Shown here piece after piece: positions 1 through 6,409 of a stretch of 19,292 nucleotides of DNA. The notes under the pieces are model-generated. The model was given only the letters and a program-made list of their open reading frames with translations, was not told the origin of the DNA and made no database searches. This stretch comes from DASPXK01 sp035637315 (GTDB lineage Bacteria > Chloroflexota > UBA6077 > JACCZL01): positions 1 through 19,292 of the forward strand of contig DASPXK010000050.1 of NCBI GenBank assembly GCA_035637315.1, written 5' to 3'. The first letter of the stretch is position 1. Each line of letters opens with the position of its first letter. Position numbers and translations under genes: made by a program.

Positions 1-214
1 GCAGGGTGAGTGAACGGGCATGGGTCGGGTCGCGTCGGCGCTCCAGTTGGTCCAGCAGTTCGTCCAGCTCAGGATCGTTGTCGCCGATGCTGTCGATCAT
101 CACGAGCCGCCCAGCGGGCTTGAGGACGTTACTGGCCTCATGGGCGAAGCGGGCGGGCGCGGCGAAATGGTGCGATGCCATCCGACAGGTCACCAGGTCG
201 AATGAGCCTGATGC
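1..214 (-). pseudogene. 5'-truncated class I SAM-dependent methyltransferase, running off the left edge
   Basis: The minus strand is open from about 250 to the window start. From about 214 it reads like the middle of a UbiE/Coq5-type class I methyltransferase: SGSFDLVTCRMASHHF (post-motif II region), then FAHEASNVLKPAGRLVMID (motif III strand) and an acidic stretch ending in a DPTHARSLTL-type segment. The N-terminal half, with the SAM-binding GxGxG motif, is absent. Reading upstream in the same frame meets a TGA at 251-253 with no credible start before the homology begins. The fragment lies directly behind the stop of the VOC gene, so the deletion appears to have removed the first half of the gene. 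The C-terminus lies outside the window. A rearrangement or an assembly join at about 215-260 would explain it equally well. Confidence 0.6.
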
Positions 215-260
215 GAGGGGACGCGTGGGCAGCCGGGCCGAACCGTGCCTTCACCCGCCG

Positions 261-706
261 TTATGGGCGCGCCGGTTCACGGTCGGGCAGTCTCTCGCGG
301 CCCGGCTCGAGAAACTCCAGACGGTTGCCGAACGGGTTGTCGGCGAAGAAGCGGCAAAAGCCGGGCAGCGGCAAGTCCTCGCGGGTGGGGACGCCCCGAG
401 CTTCCAGACGCGCCCGCAGTTGATCCAGGCCGCTGACCAGCAGGGCCGGGTGTGCCTTTCAGCGGGCCGGAAGTCGGCCTCGACGCCCAGGTGGATCTCG
501 AGTCCGCCCGCCTCACGGCCAAGCCGAAGCCAGACCCCGCCGCGGGCGGTCAGGTGCGACGGCTTGCTCACCTCGTCCAGGCCGAGGACCTTGCCGAAGA
601 AGACTCGCGCCTCGTCCTCACGCCCGGCCGGCATGCCTAGCTGGACATGGTGGAGCGCCTCGATCGCGCTCGGACCAGCTTCGGTGTCCGTTCGGGCATC
701 GGCCAC
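261..706 (-). pseudogene. VOC/glyoxalase-family protein, frameshifted
   Basis: Starts at a GTG (704-706), 9 nt after the isomerase stop and preceded by a purine-rich GGGGCGAGG. The first part is a clear VOC half: HHVQLGMPAGREDEAR, a GGVWLRLG strand, and LEIHLGVEADFRPA. At about 455-463 the reading changes frame. The open frame then runs into unrelated residues and ends at 251, whereas the shifted frame continues the family exactly (AHPALLVSGLDQLRARLEAR, then FADNPFGNRLEFLEP) and stops at TAA 261-263. The shifted frame restores the Glu of LEFLEP, the usual third metal ligand with the two His of the N-terminal half. The break is at GAAAGG, so loss of one A from a short A-run explains it. It may be a real pseudogene or a sequencing error. 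The repaired length of about 149 aa is normal for the family. Confidence 0.75.
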
Positions 707-715
707 GCCTCGCCC

Positions 716-1783
716 CTATACAGGTGCCTTGGCTAGCTCCGCCTTCAGGTAGTCGATGTTCTCGACCGTGCTCGGGTCGGCTCCGTTCAGCAGGGCCAGG
801 TAGTACGTCACGAGGTCACCCAGGACCACCAGCGAGCAGACCTGAGCGAGCTCGCCCTGGCCTTCGGCGCGCAGCACGCGGTTGCGGACGCCCGCTCGAC
901 CGAGCAGCTCAGCCGTGGCGCGCTCGCGGAGCCCGATGCGGGGGTGGTTGAGGGGGGACGAGAGGAGGAGGACCACGATCTTCCCGCCCAATTCGGGTGG
1001 GTACTCGTAGCCGAGCACGGCGTTGTGGTTGACCTCCGGCAGCTGCTCGAAGAATGACCACTGCTTGGCGTTCTCGTTGAACTGGCCTTTCCAGCGGCGG
1101 GCCACCTCTGCCAGGATTCCGCCACCGTAGATGACGGGCAGGCTGCCGTGGAGCGCCGTGGCAAGCTCTTTGGCTGGGTTCGCGGAGGTCGGCTTCTCCG
1201 GCCCGCACTCGGCCGCCTTCGCCCGGATCGCGGCCAGCGCCTCCTCCATCTTCAGCGTGCTGGCCTCCAGATACTCCAGCCTGGCCAGCAGGCCCAGGAT
1301 CAGGAACAGCGAGTATCCGAGCGCCGCCCGCGGCTGGGCGGAATAGCTGAAATGCAGGAGTGGAAGACCACGTTCGGCTGCCAGCTCGGCCAGGCGGCCG
1401 CCGGTCGAGACGGCGATGACGCGAGCCCCCGCCGCGAGGGCCTGTTCGGTAGCGCTCAGCGTCTCCTCGGTGTCGCCGGAATAGCTCGACGCGATGGCGA
1501 GGGTATCGGGCCCGACAAAGGCCGGCAGCTCGTACTCGCGGCAGACGAGGATTGGGACCGCCGCGCGGCGGGACACCAGAGTCCGGACCAGGTCGCCGCC
1601 GATCGCCGACCCGCCCATCCCAAGGACCACGACCTGGCGCGCGGCACCGTACTCGGCCGGAGCCTCGAAGGTCGTGGCGAGCCGCCAGGCGTCCTCGGCC
1701 TGGCGGTCCATCTCTAGTACGCGCGAGAGCATGCCCGAGCGATCGAGCTCAGCATAGGTGGATGGCTGGTCCAGGTCGACCAT
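716..1783 (-). other. Isomerase part of the fused frame, possibly translated separately from ATG 1783
   Basis: This is the last 355 codons of the 716-3184 frame. It matches the archaeal/Chloroflexota-type bifunctional phosphoglucose/phosphomannose isomerase in length and motifs. VVVLGMGGSAIGGDL (about 51-65) is the first SIS phosphate loop and SSYSGDTEETL (99-109) the second. KGQFNENAKQWSFFEQLPEVNHN (about 232-254) carries the Glu/His pair expected to act in ring opening and proton transfer. It would interconvert glucose-6-P or mannose-6-P with fructose-6-P in the cytosol and so feed mannose into glycan precursors such as those used by the mannosyltransferase at 15894. An ATG at 1781-1783 sits exactly at the domain start, with a purine-rich GCCGAGGCGC upstream, so independent translation is plausible. 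A TTG lies immediately before it. Confidence 0.75.
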
Positions 1784-3184
1784 CAAGCTGCGCCTCGGCG
1801 ACAGTGTAACCGGCCGACAGACGGCCGACGACGGACGACAGGGGCGGTCGCCCGTGGTCGGTCGTCTATCGTCCTCGACCTCATGGATCACGACGCGTCT
1901 GGCCTTCAGCTCGAAACGGGGCAGGCTGCCCGGTGCCACCGGCTGGCAGGTCAGACGGAGGCCGATCGAGCGCCGAATCTCCTCGGCGATCGCCCGCGCG
2001 GCTGACTCGCGTGCTTCGTCCGAGCTGACCGAGGCGTCGAGCTCGATCTGAATCAGCAAGTCAGTCAGGCCCCCCGTGCGAGTCGCGTCGACGCGAAACT
2101 CGGCCACCCGCTGGTCACGGCGGATGAGGTCCTCCAGGCTGGACGGGAATACGTTGACTCCGCGGACGACCAGCATGTCGTCGCGGCGGCCAACGACCCC
2201 ACCCCGCGCGCGGACGTAGGTCCGCCCGCACTCACACTGCTCGGAGTCCAGCTCGACCAGGTCGCCGGTCCGGTAGCGGATGATCGGCATGCCCCAGCGG
2301 CCGAGATTGGTGACGACAAGCTCACCACGCTGGCCGGACGGCAGCGGCTGCCCGCTGATCGGATCGATCACCTCGAAGATGAACTCGCCTTCGTTCAGAT
2401 GAATGCCGCCTGGCTCGGCCCAACACTCCCAGCCCATGTGGCCGGCCTCGGTCATGCCGCAGGTGTCCATACATCTGGCGCCGAACTGCTCCTCGATCCG
2501 CCGCTTGGTGCTGGGTACGCTTGCGCCCGGCTCGCCGCCGTGGAGGGTAATGCGGATCGGGCTGTCCCTCAGGTCGATGCCCTGCTCGGCGGCCACTTCG
2601 GCGACTCGAAGCGCGTAGGTAGGGGTGCAGGCCAGGGCAGTTACCTCGTTGTCCAGCATCACCGCGATGCGCTGGTCGGTGTGCAGTCCTCCACCGGGGA
2701 CCGACAGCGCCCCGAGAGCGTGGGCGCCCTGCCAGCAGCCCCAGAACGCCAGAAACGGCCCGAACCCGAACGCGTAGAAGATGCGGTCCGAGGCAGTGAC
2801 GCCCGCCGCGAGCAGTCCGACGTGCCACAAGCGTCCGATCCACTCGAGACTCTCGGCCGTATCAAGCCAACGGAGCGGCCTGCCAGTCGTGCCCGAGGTC
2901 TGAAACAGCCGAACGTAGGCTTCGAGCGGCTCGCTCAGGTTGGTGCCGAAGGGCGGATTGGCCGTCTGGTCCTGGACCAGCTCCTGCTTGGTAGTGAACG
3001 GCAGTCGGGCCAGGTCTTCAAGCGATCGCAGCTCGTGACTCGACTCGAGCCCCGCGTCTCGAAGCCTAGCGCTGTAGAAGGGGTTCTTGTCCAGCACGTG
3101 GCGCAGACCCTCGCGCAGTCGCCCTAGCTGATGGGCCGTCAAGCGCTCTCGGTCGGCTGTCTCGAGTGACTCGTCGAGGAACAA
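716..3184 (-). CDS. PaaK-like CoA ligase in one frame with bifunctional phosphoglucose/phosphomannose isomerase
   Basis: An 822-residue open frame. Residues 1-436 are a phenylacetate-CoA ligase-like adenylate-forming enzyme (carboxylate + ATP + CoA): QTSGTTGRP at 95-103 (ATP loop), CGMTEAG at 242-248, YRTGDL at 304-309, GVNVFPSSLED at 342-352, and PRFELKARRV near 422-431 with the expected C-terminal Lys. Residues 437-467 are an Arg/Pro/Cys-rich stretch with no domain, encoded by the inverted heptamer array at 1813-1873. From Met468 the frame is a complete SIS-domain isomerase (listed separately). I know of no metabolic reason to join these enzymes and infer loss of the ligase stop codon. The TTG start (3182-3184) is backed by AGGGGG lying inside a C-rich repeat. 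The ligase follows three Fe-S proteins, so its acid may belong to their pathway. The acid substrate cannot be read from the sequence. Confidence 0.85.
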   Translation of the reverse strand: MFLDESLETADRERLTAHQLGRLREGLRHVLDKNPFYSARLRDAGLESSHELRSLEDLARLPFTTKQELVQDQTANPPFGTNLSEPLEAYVRLFQTSGTTGRPLRWLDTAESLEWIGRLWHVGLLAAGVTASDRIFYAFGFGPFLAFWGCWQGAHALGALSVPGGGLHTDQRIAVMLDNEVTALACTPTYALRVAEVAAEQGIDLRDSPIRITLHGGEPGASVPSTKRRIEEQFGARCMDTCGMTEAGHMGWECWAEPGGIHLNEGEFIFEVIDPISGQPLPSGQRGELVVTNLGRWGMPIIRYRTGDLVELDSEQCECGRTYVRARGGVVGRRDDMLVVRGVNVFPSSLEDLIRRDQRVAEFRVDATRTGGLTDLLIQIELDASVSSDEARESAARAIAEEIRRSIGLRLTCQPVAPGSLPRFELKARRVVIHEVEDDRRPTTGDRPCRPSSAVCRPVTLSPRRSLMVDLDQPSTYAELDRSGMLSRVLEMDRQAEDAWRLATTFEAPAEYGAARQVVVLGMGGSAIGGDLVRTLVSRRAAVPILVCREYELPAFVGPDTLAIASSYSGDTEETLSATEQALAAGARVIAVSTGGRLAELAAERGLPLLHFSYSAQPRAALGYSLFLILGLLARLEYLEASTLKMEEALAAIRAKAAECGPEKPTSANPAKELATALHGSLPVIYGGGILAEVARRWKGQFNENAKQWSFFEQLPEVNHNAVLGYEYPPELGGKIVVLLLSSPLNHPRIGLRERATAELLGRAGVRNRVLRAEGQGELAQVCSLVVLGDLVTYYLALLNGADPSTVENIDYLKAELAKAPV
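1813..1873. repeat. Inverted degenerate heptamer array, core GACGnCn
   Basis: The left half reads as consecutive 7-mers GCCGACA, GACGGCC, GACGACG, GACGACA (1813-1840). The right half holds CGTGGTC, GGTCGTC, TATCGTC (1853-1873), the same motif on the other strand. Between them, GGGCG-GT-CGCCC (1842-1853) is a perfect small hairpin. The whole element could fold as one cruciform or RNA hairpin. It lies exactly in the linker between the ligase and isomerase parts of the fused frame. I assign the period by eye; unit boundaries are approximate. Confidence 0.75.
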
Positions 3185-3185
3185 C

Positions 3186-3323
3186 CCAACCCCCTAAACT
3201 AACCCCCTTCCCTAAAGCGAAGGGGAGACTGTTTCAACTAGCTCCCCCTTCTCTTCAGGGAAGGGGGCTGGGGGGTTAGGTTCTGCCACGACCCCTTCAG
3301 GGAAGGGGGCTGGGGGGTTAGGT
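3186..3323. repeat. C-rich 'LTPQPPSLKG'-type intergenic repeat, two direct copies and one inverted copy
   Basis: Two near-identical copies of TTCAGGGAAGGGGGCTGGGG followed by GGTTAGG lie at about 3254-3280 and 3296-3322. A diverged copy in the opposite orientation (CCCCCTAAACTAACCCCCTT then CCCT) spans about 3190-3213. In the second direct copy CCCCTTC-AGG-GAAGGGG forms a perfect 7-bp stem. On the minus strand the copies are translated as TPQPPSLKG-like peptides, which is why such tails recur in Chloroflexota and cyanobacterial gene predictions. The element supplies the C-terminal tail of the protein upstream (3238) and an AGGGGG Shine-Dalgarno-like stretch for the CoA ligase downstream. Confidence 0.85.
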
Positions 3324-4281
3324 CGACTAACACAAATCCATCCTCGATCCGCCGTTGGACACCGCCGGGCAATTCGGCCTGGCGGCGCGGCGAGCGCTGC
3401 AGGCGCTCGTAGTCGGCGCCGACCGGGCAGACCTGGACGCAGGCCTGGCAGGCCGTGAAGACTCCCTGTCGCAGGTAGCTCATCGCCTGCCAGAGCTGGG
3501 CGGTCGTCCGGCTCTCGATCAGCGTCCGACGCTCGAGGGCAGAGGGCGCCGCGATGATCTCGCCGAGGTGGTCGATGAACGCTTCGGGGCCGTGCGGCTG
3601 GGAGGAGCGCGCACAGGCCCTGGCGTCCAGGCCGCGGTACTCAGACAGCGGCGCTCCACGTTTGGCGCGACGAGGGATCGCGTCCTCAGGACAGATCGCC
3701 GCGCAGCGCCCACACTCCTCGAGTCCCAAGCACAGCTCGGCGGGCAGCGGTTGGCCCGGCTCGAGCTGCAGGTCAGTCAAGACGCCGGCCAGGAAGATAC
3801 GCGGCCCGAATTCGGGTGTGAGCAGCATCTCGTTCAGCCCGAGCGTTCCGAGCCCGGCCGCGACGGCCGCGCAGCGGAGCATCGAGGAGCCCTGGCCGGC
3901 GGGGCAGAGGTCGAGCGAGCCGCCCGCCTCTGCGCGGAAGTCGAGCAGCGAGCTGGAGACGACGACCGCGAGGTGGCCCTGCGCCTCTAGGAAGTAGGCC
4001 AGGTCGCGCGCGCCACGGGTCGCCTCGCCGGCCAGGCGGCCGCTGGCATACTGGCGTTCGACCGAGTCGTCGGCACCGATTACGCCCAGATTGATCCGCT
4101 TGGCCAGCACGATCACCGTTTGCAGCTCGGCGGCGGTAACGTTCAACCGCTGTATGACGGGAAGATGCCGGTCGACAGCTCGCGGCGTGGTGAACCCGAC
4201 CAGATCGATGCCGGCCGCGTACGCGGCGGCGCGGACCTCGTCGACGCCGATGGTCGAGGCTATGGTGTACGGGCGAAGCAT
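3238..4281 (-). CDS. QueG/RdhA-like double [4Fe-4S] cluster protein, paralogue 3
   Basis: 347 aa, cytosolic (no Tat or Sec signal). It has the fold plan of epoxyqueuosine reductase (QueG) and reductive dehalogenases: an N-terminal alpha/beta part, a cobalamin-domain signature GLGTLGLNEMLLTPEFGPRI (143-162) and a C-terminal ferredoxin-like domain. Cluster ligands are C184, C190, C193, C197 (CX5CX2CX3CP) and C223 with C278, C281, C285, the same split pattern as QueG. The TPE(F/Y)GP block resembles RdhA more than QueG, and the DTGP-type segment carrying the QueG catalytic Asp is not evident. It is therefore unlikely to be the tRNA enzyme itself; bound cobalamin is inferred. Start ATG 4281 has GGAG upstream and lies 2 nt after the previous gene. 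The last 27 residues (321-347) are repeat-encoded and should not count as native. The substrate is unknown. Confidence 0.85.
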   Translation of the reverse strand: MLRPYTIASTIGVDEVRAAAYAAGIDLVGFTTPRAVDRHLPVIQRLNVTAAELQTVIVLAKRINLGVIGADDSVERQYASGRLAGEATRGARDLAYFLEAQGHLAVVVSSSLLDFRAEAGGSLDLCPAGQGSSMLRCAAVAAGLGTLGLNEMLLTPEFGPRIFLAGVLTDLQLEPGQPLPAELCLGLEECGRCAAICPEDAIPRRAKRGAPLSEYRGLDARACARSSQPHGPEAFIDHLGEIIAAPSALERRTLIESRTTAQLWQAMSYLRQGVFTACQACVQVCPVGADYERLQRSPRRQAELPGGVQRRIEDGFVLVDLTPQPPSLKGSWQNLTPQPPSLKRRGS

Positions 4282-4283
4282 TC

Positions 4284-5318
4284 TTACTCCGACGATTCAG
4301 CCTCCGTGGAAGCACGCTTCGCGCCTACCAACGTCTGGAACGTCCGGTCGTAGGCATACTCGGGCTTGCGGTCTTCGGGCGGGCCGGTCCAGACGACGCC
4401 GATGGTGGTATCCGTCTTGACGTGCTTGATGGTGCCGCGCGGCAGGTCGTTCTGGCGGTAGGGCACCCGCATCAGGCGGCGGTAGTCCGGGCCGACCGGG
4501 CAAACGTACCAGCACTCGAAGCAGGCCGCGAACGCGCCGACCTTGTTGTTCATCGACTGCCAGAAGTCGCGCATGAACTTGTTGTCTACGATCGCCCGCG
4601 GCGAGATTGGCTTCTGGGACGACAGGAGCGTCTCGGCATTGAGGTGGAGCGGTCTGATGCCGATCCGCTCGGCTCCCAGGGCGCAGCGGCGCTTGTTCAG
4701 GCCGCGGTACTCACGCACGGAGGAACCGCGGGCGCCCTCGGTCGGGATCGCGTCGGTCGAGCAGGTGACCGCGCAGCGGCCGCACTGAAGCCCGGGGCAT
4801 AGGTCCTCGGCCAGGGGCGGGTCGGGCTCCAGTACGGCCTCGGTCATCACTACGCCTAGATAGACGCGCGGCCCGTACTCCGGCGTGAGCAGGTTCAGCT
4901 CCAGCCCAGCCGTGCCGATCCCGGCCGCTTCAGCCACCCACTTGAAGTCGAGCGTGCCCATCGGCTTGCGTGGATCGAGGTCCATCCAGGCCGACTCGGG
5001 TGGGACCGGGATGGTCAGGTGGCCGCGCTCCTCGAGCCAACCGGCGATCTCGTCGGACAGGCGGTCGACCTCCTCCATGCACAGGTGGGAGTTGAACGAC
5101 TGGAGCGGCACGCTAGCGGTGGTCAGGCTGCCGGTCAGCATGTGGCGCGCGAAGACGACCAGGCTCTCCATCCCGCTCGAGGTCGTAGACGGCTTCTGGA
5201 GGTTCGGCACGCTCCTTTCGAACTCGCCGGCCGCGCAGACGCCGATCGTGTCGGCTCCGCGCCCGCGAGCGTATGCGAACAGCTCTTGCTTCAGACTCGA
5301 GCGTGTGGTGACGGCCAT
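4284..5318 (-). CDS. QueG/RdhA-like double [4Fe-4S] cluster protein, paralogue 2 (divergent)
   Basis: 344 aa from the ATG at 5316-5318. The frame is open further upstream, but that part overlaps the preceding paralogue and has no family character. The central signature is AAGIGTAGLELNLLTPEYGP (131-150). Cluster 1 is C174, C179, C182, C186 (CX4CX2CX3C); the usual Pro after the last Cys is Ser and the first spacing is one residue shorter than in its neighbours. Cluster 2 is C212 with C266, C269, C273 in CFECWYVCPVG. It also carries a longer charged C-terminus (EYAYDRTFQTLVGAKRAS). These differences against two closely similar neighbours suggest a distinct role, such as a second subunit or a different substrate. 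It lies 11 nt after paralogue 1 and 2 nt before paralogue 3, so the three are surely co-transcribed. Confidence 0.8.
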   Translation of the reverse strand: MAVTTRSSLKQELFAYARGRGADTIGVCAAGEFERSVPNLQKPSTTSSGMESLVVFARHMLTGSLTTASVPLQSFNSHLCMEEVDRLSDEIAGWLEERGHLTIPVPPESAWMDLDPRKPMGTLDFKWVAEAAGIGTAGLELNLLTPEYGPRVYLGVVMTEAVLEPDPPLAEDLCPGLQCGRCAVTCSTDAIPTEGARGSSVREYRGLNKRRCALGAERIGIRPLHLNAETLLSSQKPISPRAIVDNKFMRDFWQSMNNKVGAFAACFECWYVCPVGPDYRRLMRVPYRQNDLPRGTIKHVKTDTTIGVVWTGPPEDRKPEYAYDRTFQTLVGAKRASTEAESSE

Positions 5319-5329
5319 ATCAGCTCGAT

Positions 5330-6388
5330 TCAGGTCGTGACGGCGCGGCGGACGGTCGGGCCGACCCAGGTAACCTGGACGGTGTCGCCCACTAGTCGGT
5401 GCTCGACTCCGTTCGGCAGGTCGTCCTGGCGGTGGGGGGACGCCTGCAGGCGAACATAATCTTCGCCGACCGGACACACATCGAGACAGGCCGAGCAGCC
5501 GGTGAACGCCCCCTCCTTGAGCTGGGCCATCTCCTGCCAGAGCTCGCCCGTCAAGCGGTTCCTGACGAGCTGGACCTGCTCGAGCCGATTGGGCGCCTCG
5601 GCCACGCTGGTGAGATGCCGCACGAAGGTGGCCACGCCCATCGGCTGGGAAGAGCGCGCGCAGGCTGGGCTATCGAGCCCGCGTATGGAGCTGAGCGGCG
5701 CGCCATGGAGCGCGCTCAATGGGATCGCCTGCTCGGGGCAGACGGCCGCGCAGCGCCCACACGCCTCGAGGCCCAAGCACAGCTCCTGGGCCAGGGGCTG
5801 GTCTGGCTCCAGGTCCACGTCGGTCAGCAAGCCACCGAGGTAGAGGCGAGGCCCGTAGCGGGGAGTGAGCAGCATCTCGTTAAGCCCGAGTGTGCCAAGC
5901 CCAGCCACCACAGCGGCCTGCCGCAGGGCGAACGACCCCTGGCCGGCCGGGGTCAGCTCCAGGGGGCCGCCGGCCGAGAAATCGATCGCCAGCGATGAGA
6001 CGGGAAAGGCGAGCACACCACGTCGCTCGAGGACTTGTGAGAGGTCGGCGATCTGTTCGTCGAGCCACTTGTGGAGCCTCCCGGCCGTGAACTGCTTGGT
6101 GCCGGGATGGCGGGCGGCTGAGACGCCCCGGAACATCGGCCGCCCCAGCGCCACCACCGTTGGGAGCTGGGCCGAGATTCGGCCAAGTCGGCGCTCCGGT
6201 GCGAGTAGCCGGTCGACGTCCGCGACTCGCGCCACGCCGACCGGATCGAAGCCGCGCTCTCGGGCCAGAGCGACCAGCTCCTCTTTGGTTGGCAGGGTGG
6301 GCGGACTGGCTGCCTGCACGGGCGGGGTCTTCTCCTGGTCGTAGAGTCTATCAAACGCCGCCACGGGTCGACGTCGCGACGGGCCCAC
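5330..6388 (-). CDS. QueG/RdhA-like double [4Fe-4S] cluster protein, paralogue 1
   Basis: 352 aa, first of three tandem paralogues. GLGTLGLNEMLLTPRYGPRL (163-182) and PAGQGSF (147-153) match paralogue 3 nearly residue for residue. Cluster ligands are C204, C210, C213, C217 and C243 with C298, C301, C305. The motif ACARSSQP around the isolated Cys is shared with paralogue 3 but not with paralogue 2. The GTG start at 6388 adds about 30 residues compared with the other two before the common helix (PTKEELVALARERGFDPVGV), so a later start is possible; the leader has no signal-peptide character. By family, expect two [4Fe-4S] clusters feeding electrons to a cobalamin or other reductive site. No dedicated electron donor or corrinoid transporter is seen nearby. 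Confidence 0.83.
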   Translation of the reverse strand: MGPSRRRPVAAFDRLYDQEKTPPVQAASPPTLPTKEELVALARERGFDPVGVARVADVDRLLAPERRLGRISAQLPTVVALGRPMFRGVSAARHPGTKQFTAGRLHKWLDEQIADLSQVLERRGVLAFPVSSLAIDFSAGGPLELTPAGQGSFALRQAAVVAGLGTLGLNEMLLTPRYGPRLYLGGLLTDVDLEPDQPLAQELCLGLEACGRCAAVCPEQAIPLSALHGAPLSSIRGLDSPACARSSQPMGVATFVRHLTSVAEAPNRLEQVQLVRNRLTGELWQEMAQLKEGAFTGCSACLDVCPVGEDYVRLQASPHRQDDLPNGVEHRLVGDTVQVTWVGPTVRRAVTT

Positions 6389-6409
6389 GTCGCCGGCGTG
6401 AGGCGTGCC

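Noticed and set aside
6..752. Plus-strand open frame of 248 codons at the left edge
   Set aside because: Ser/Arg-rich low-complexity product, antisense to the VOC and methyltransferase remnants, which carry real motifs.
5319..5477. N-terminal extension of the middle Fe-S paralogue to 5477
   Set aside because: It overlaps the preceding paralogue by about 150 nt in another frame, is Arg/Pro-rich and has no counterpart in the family.
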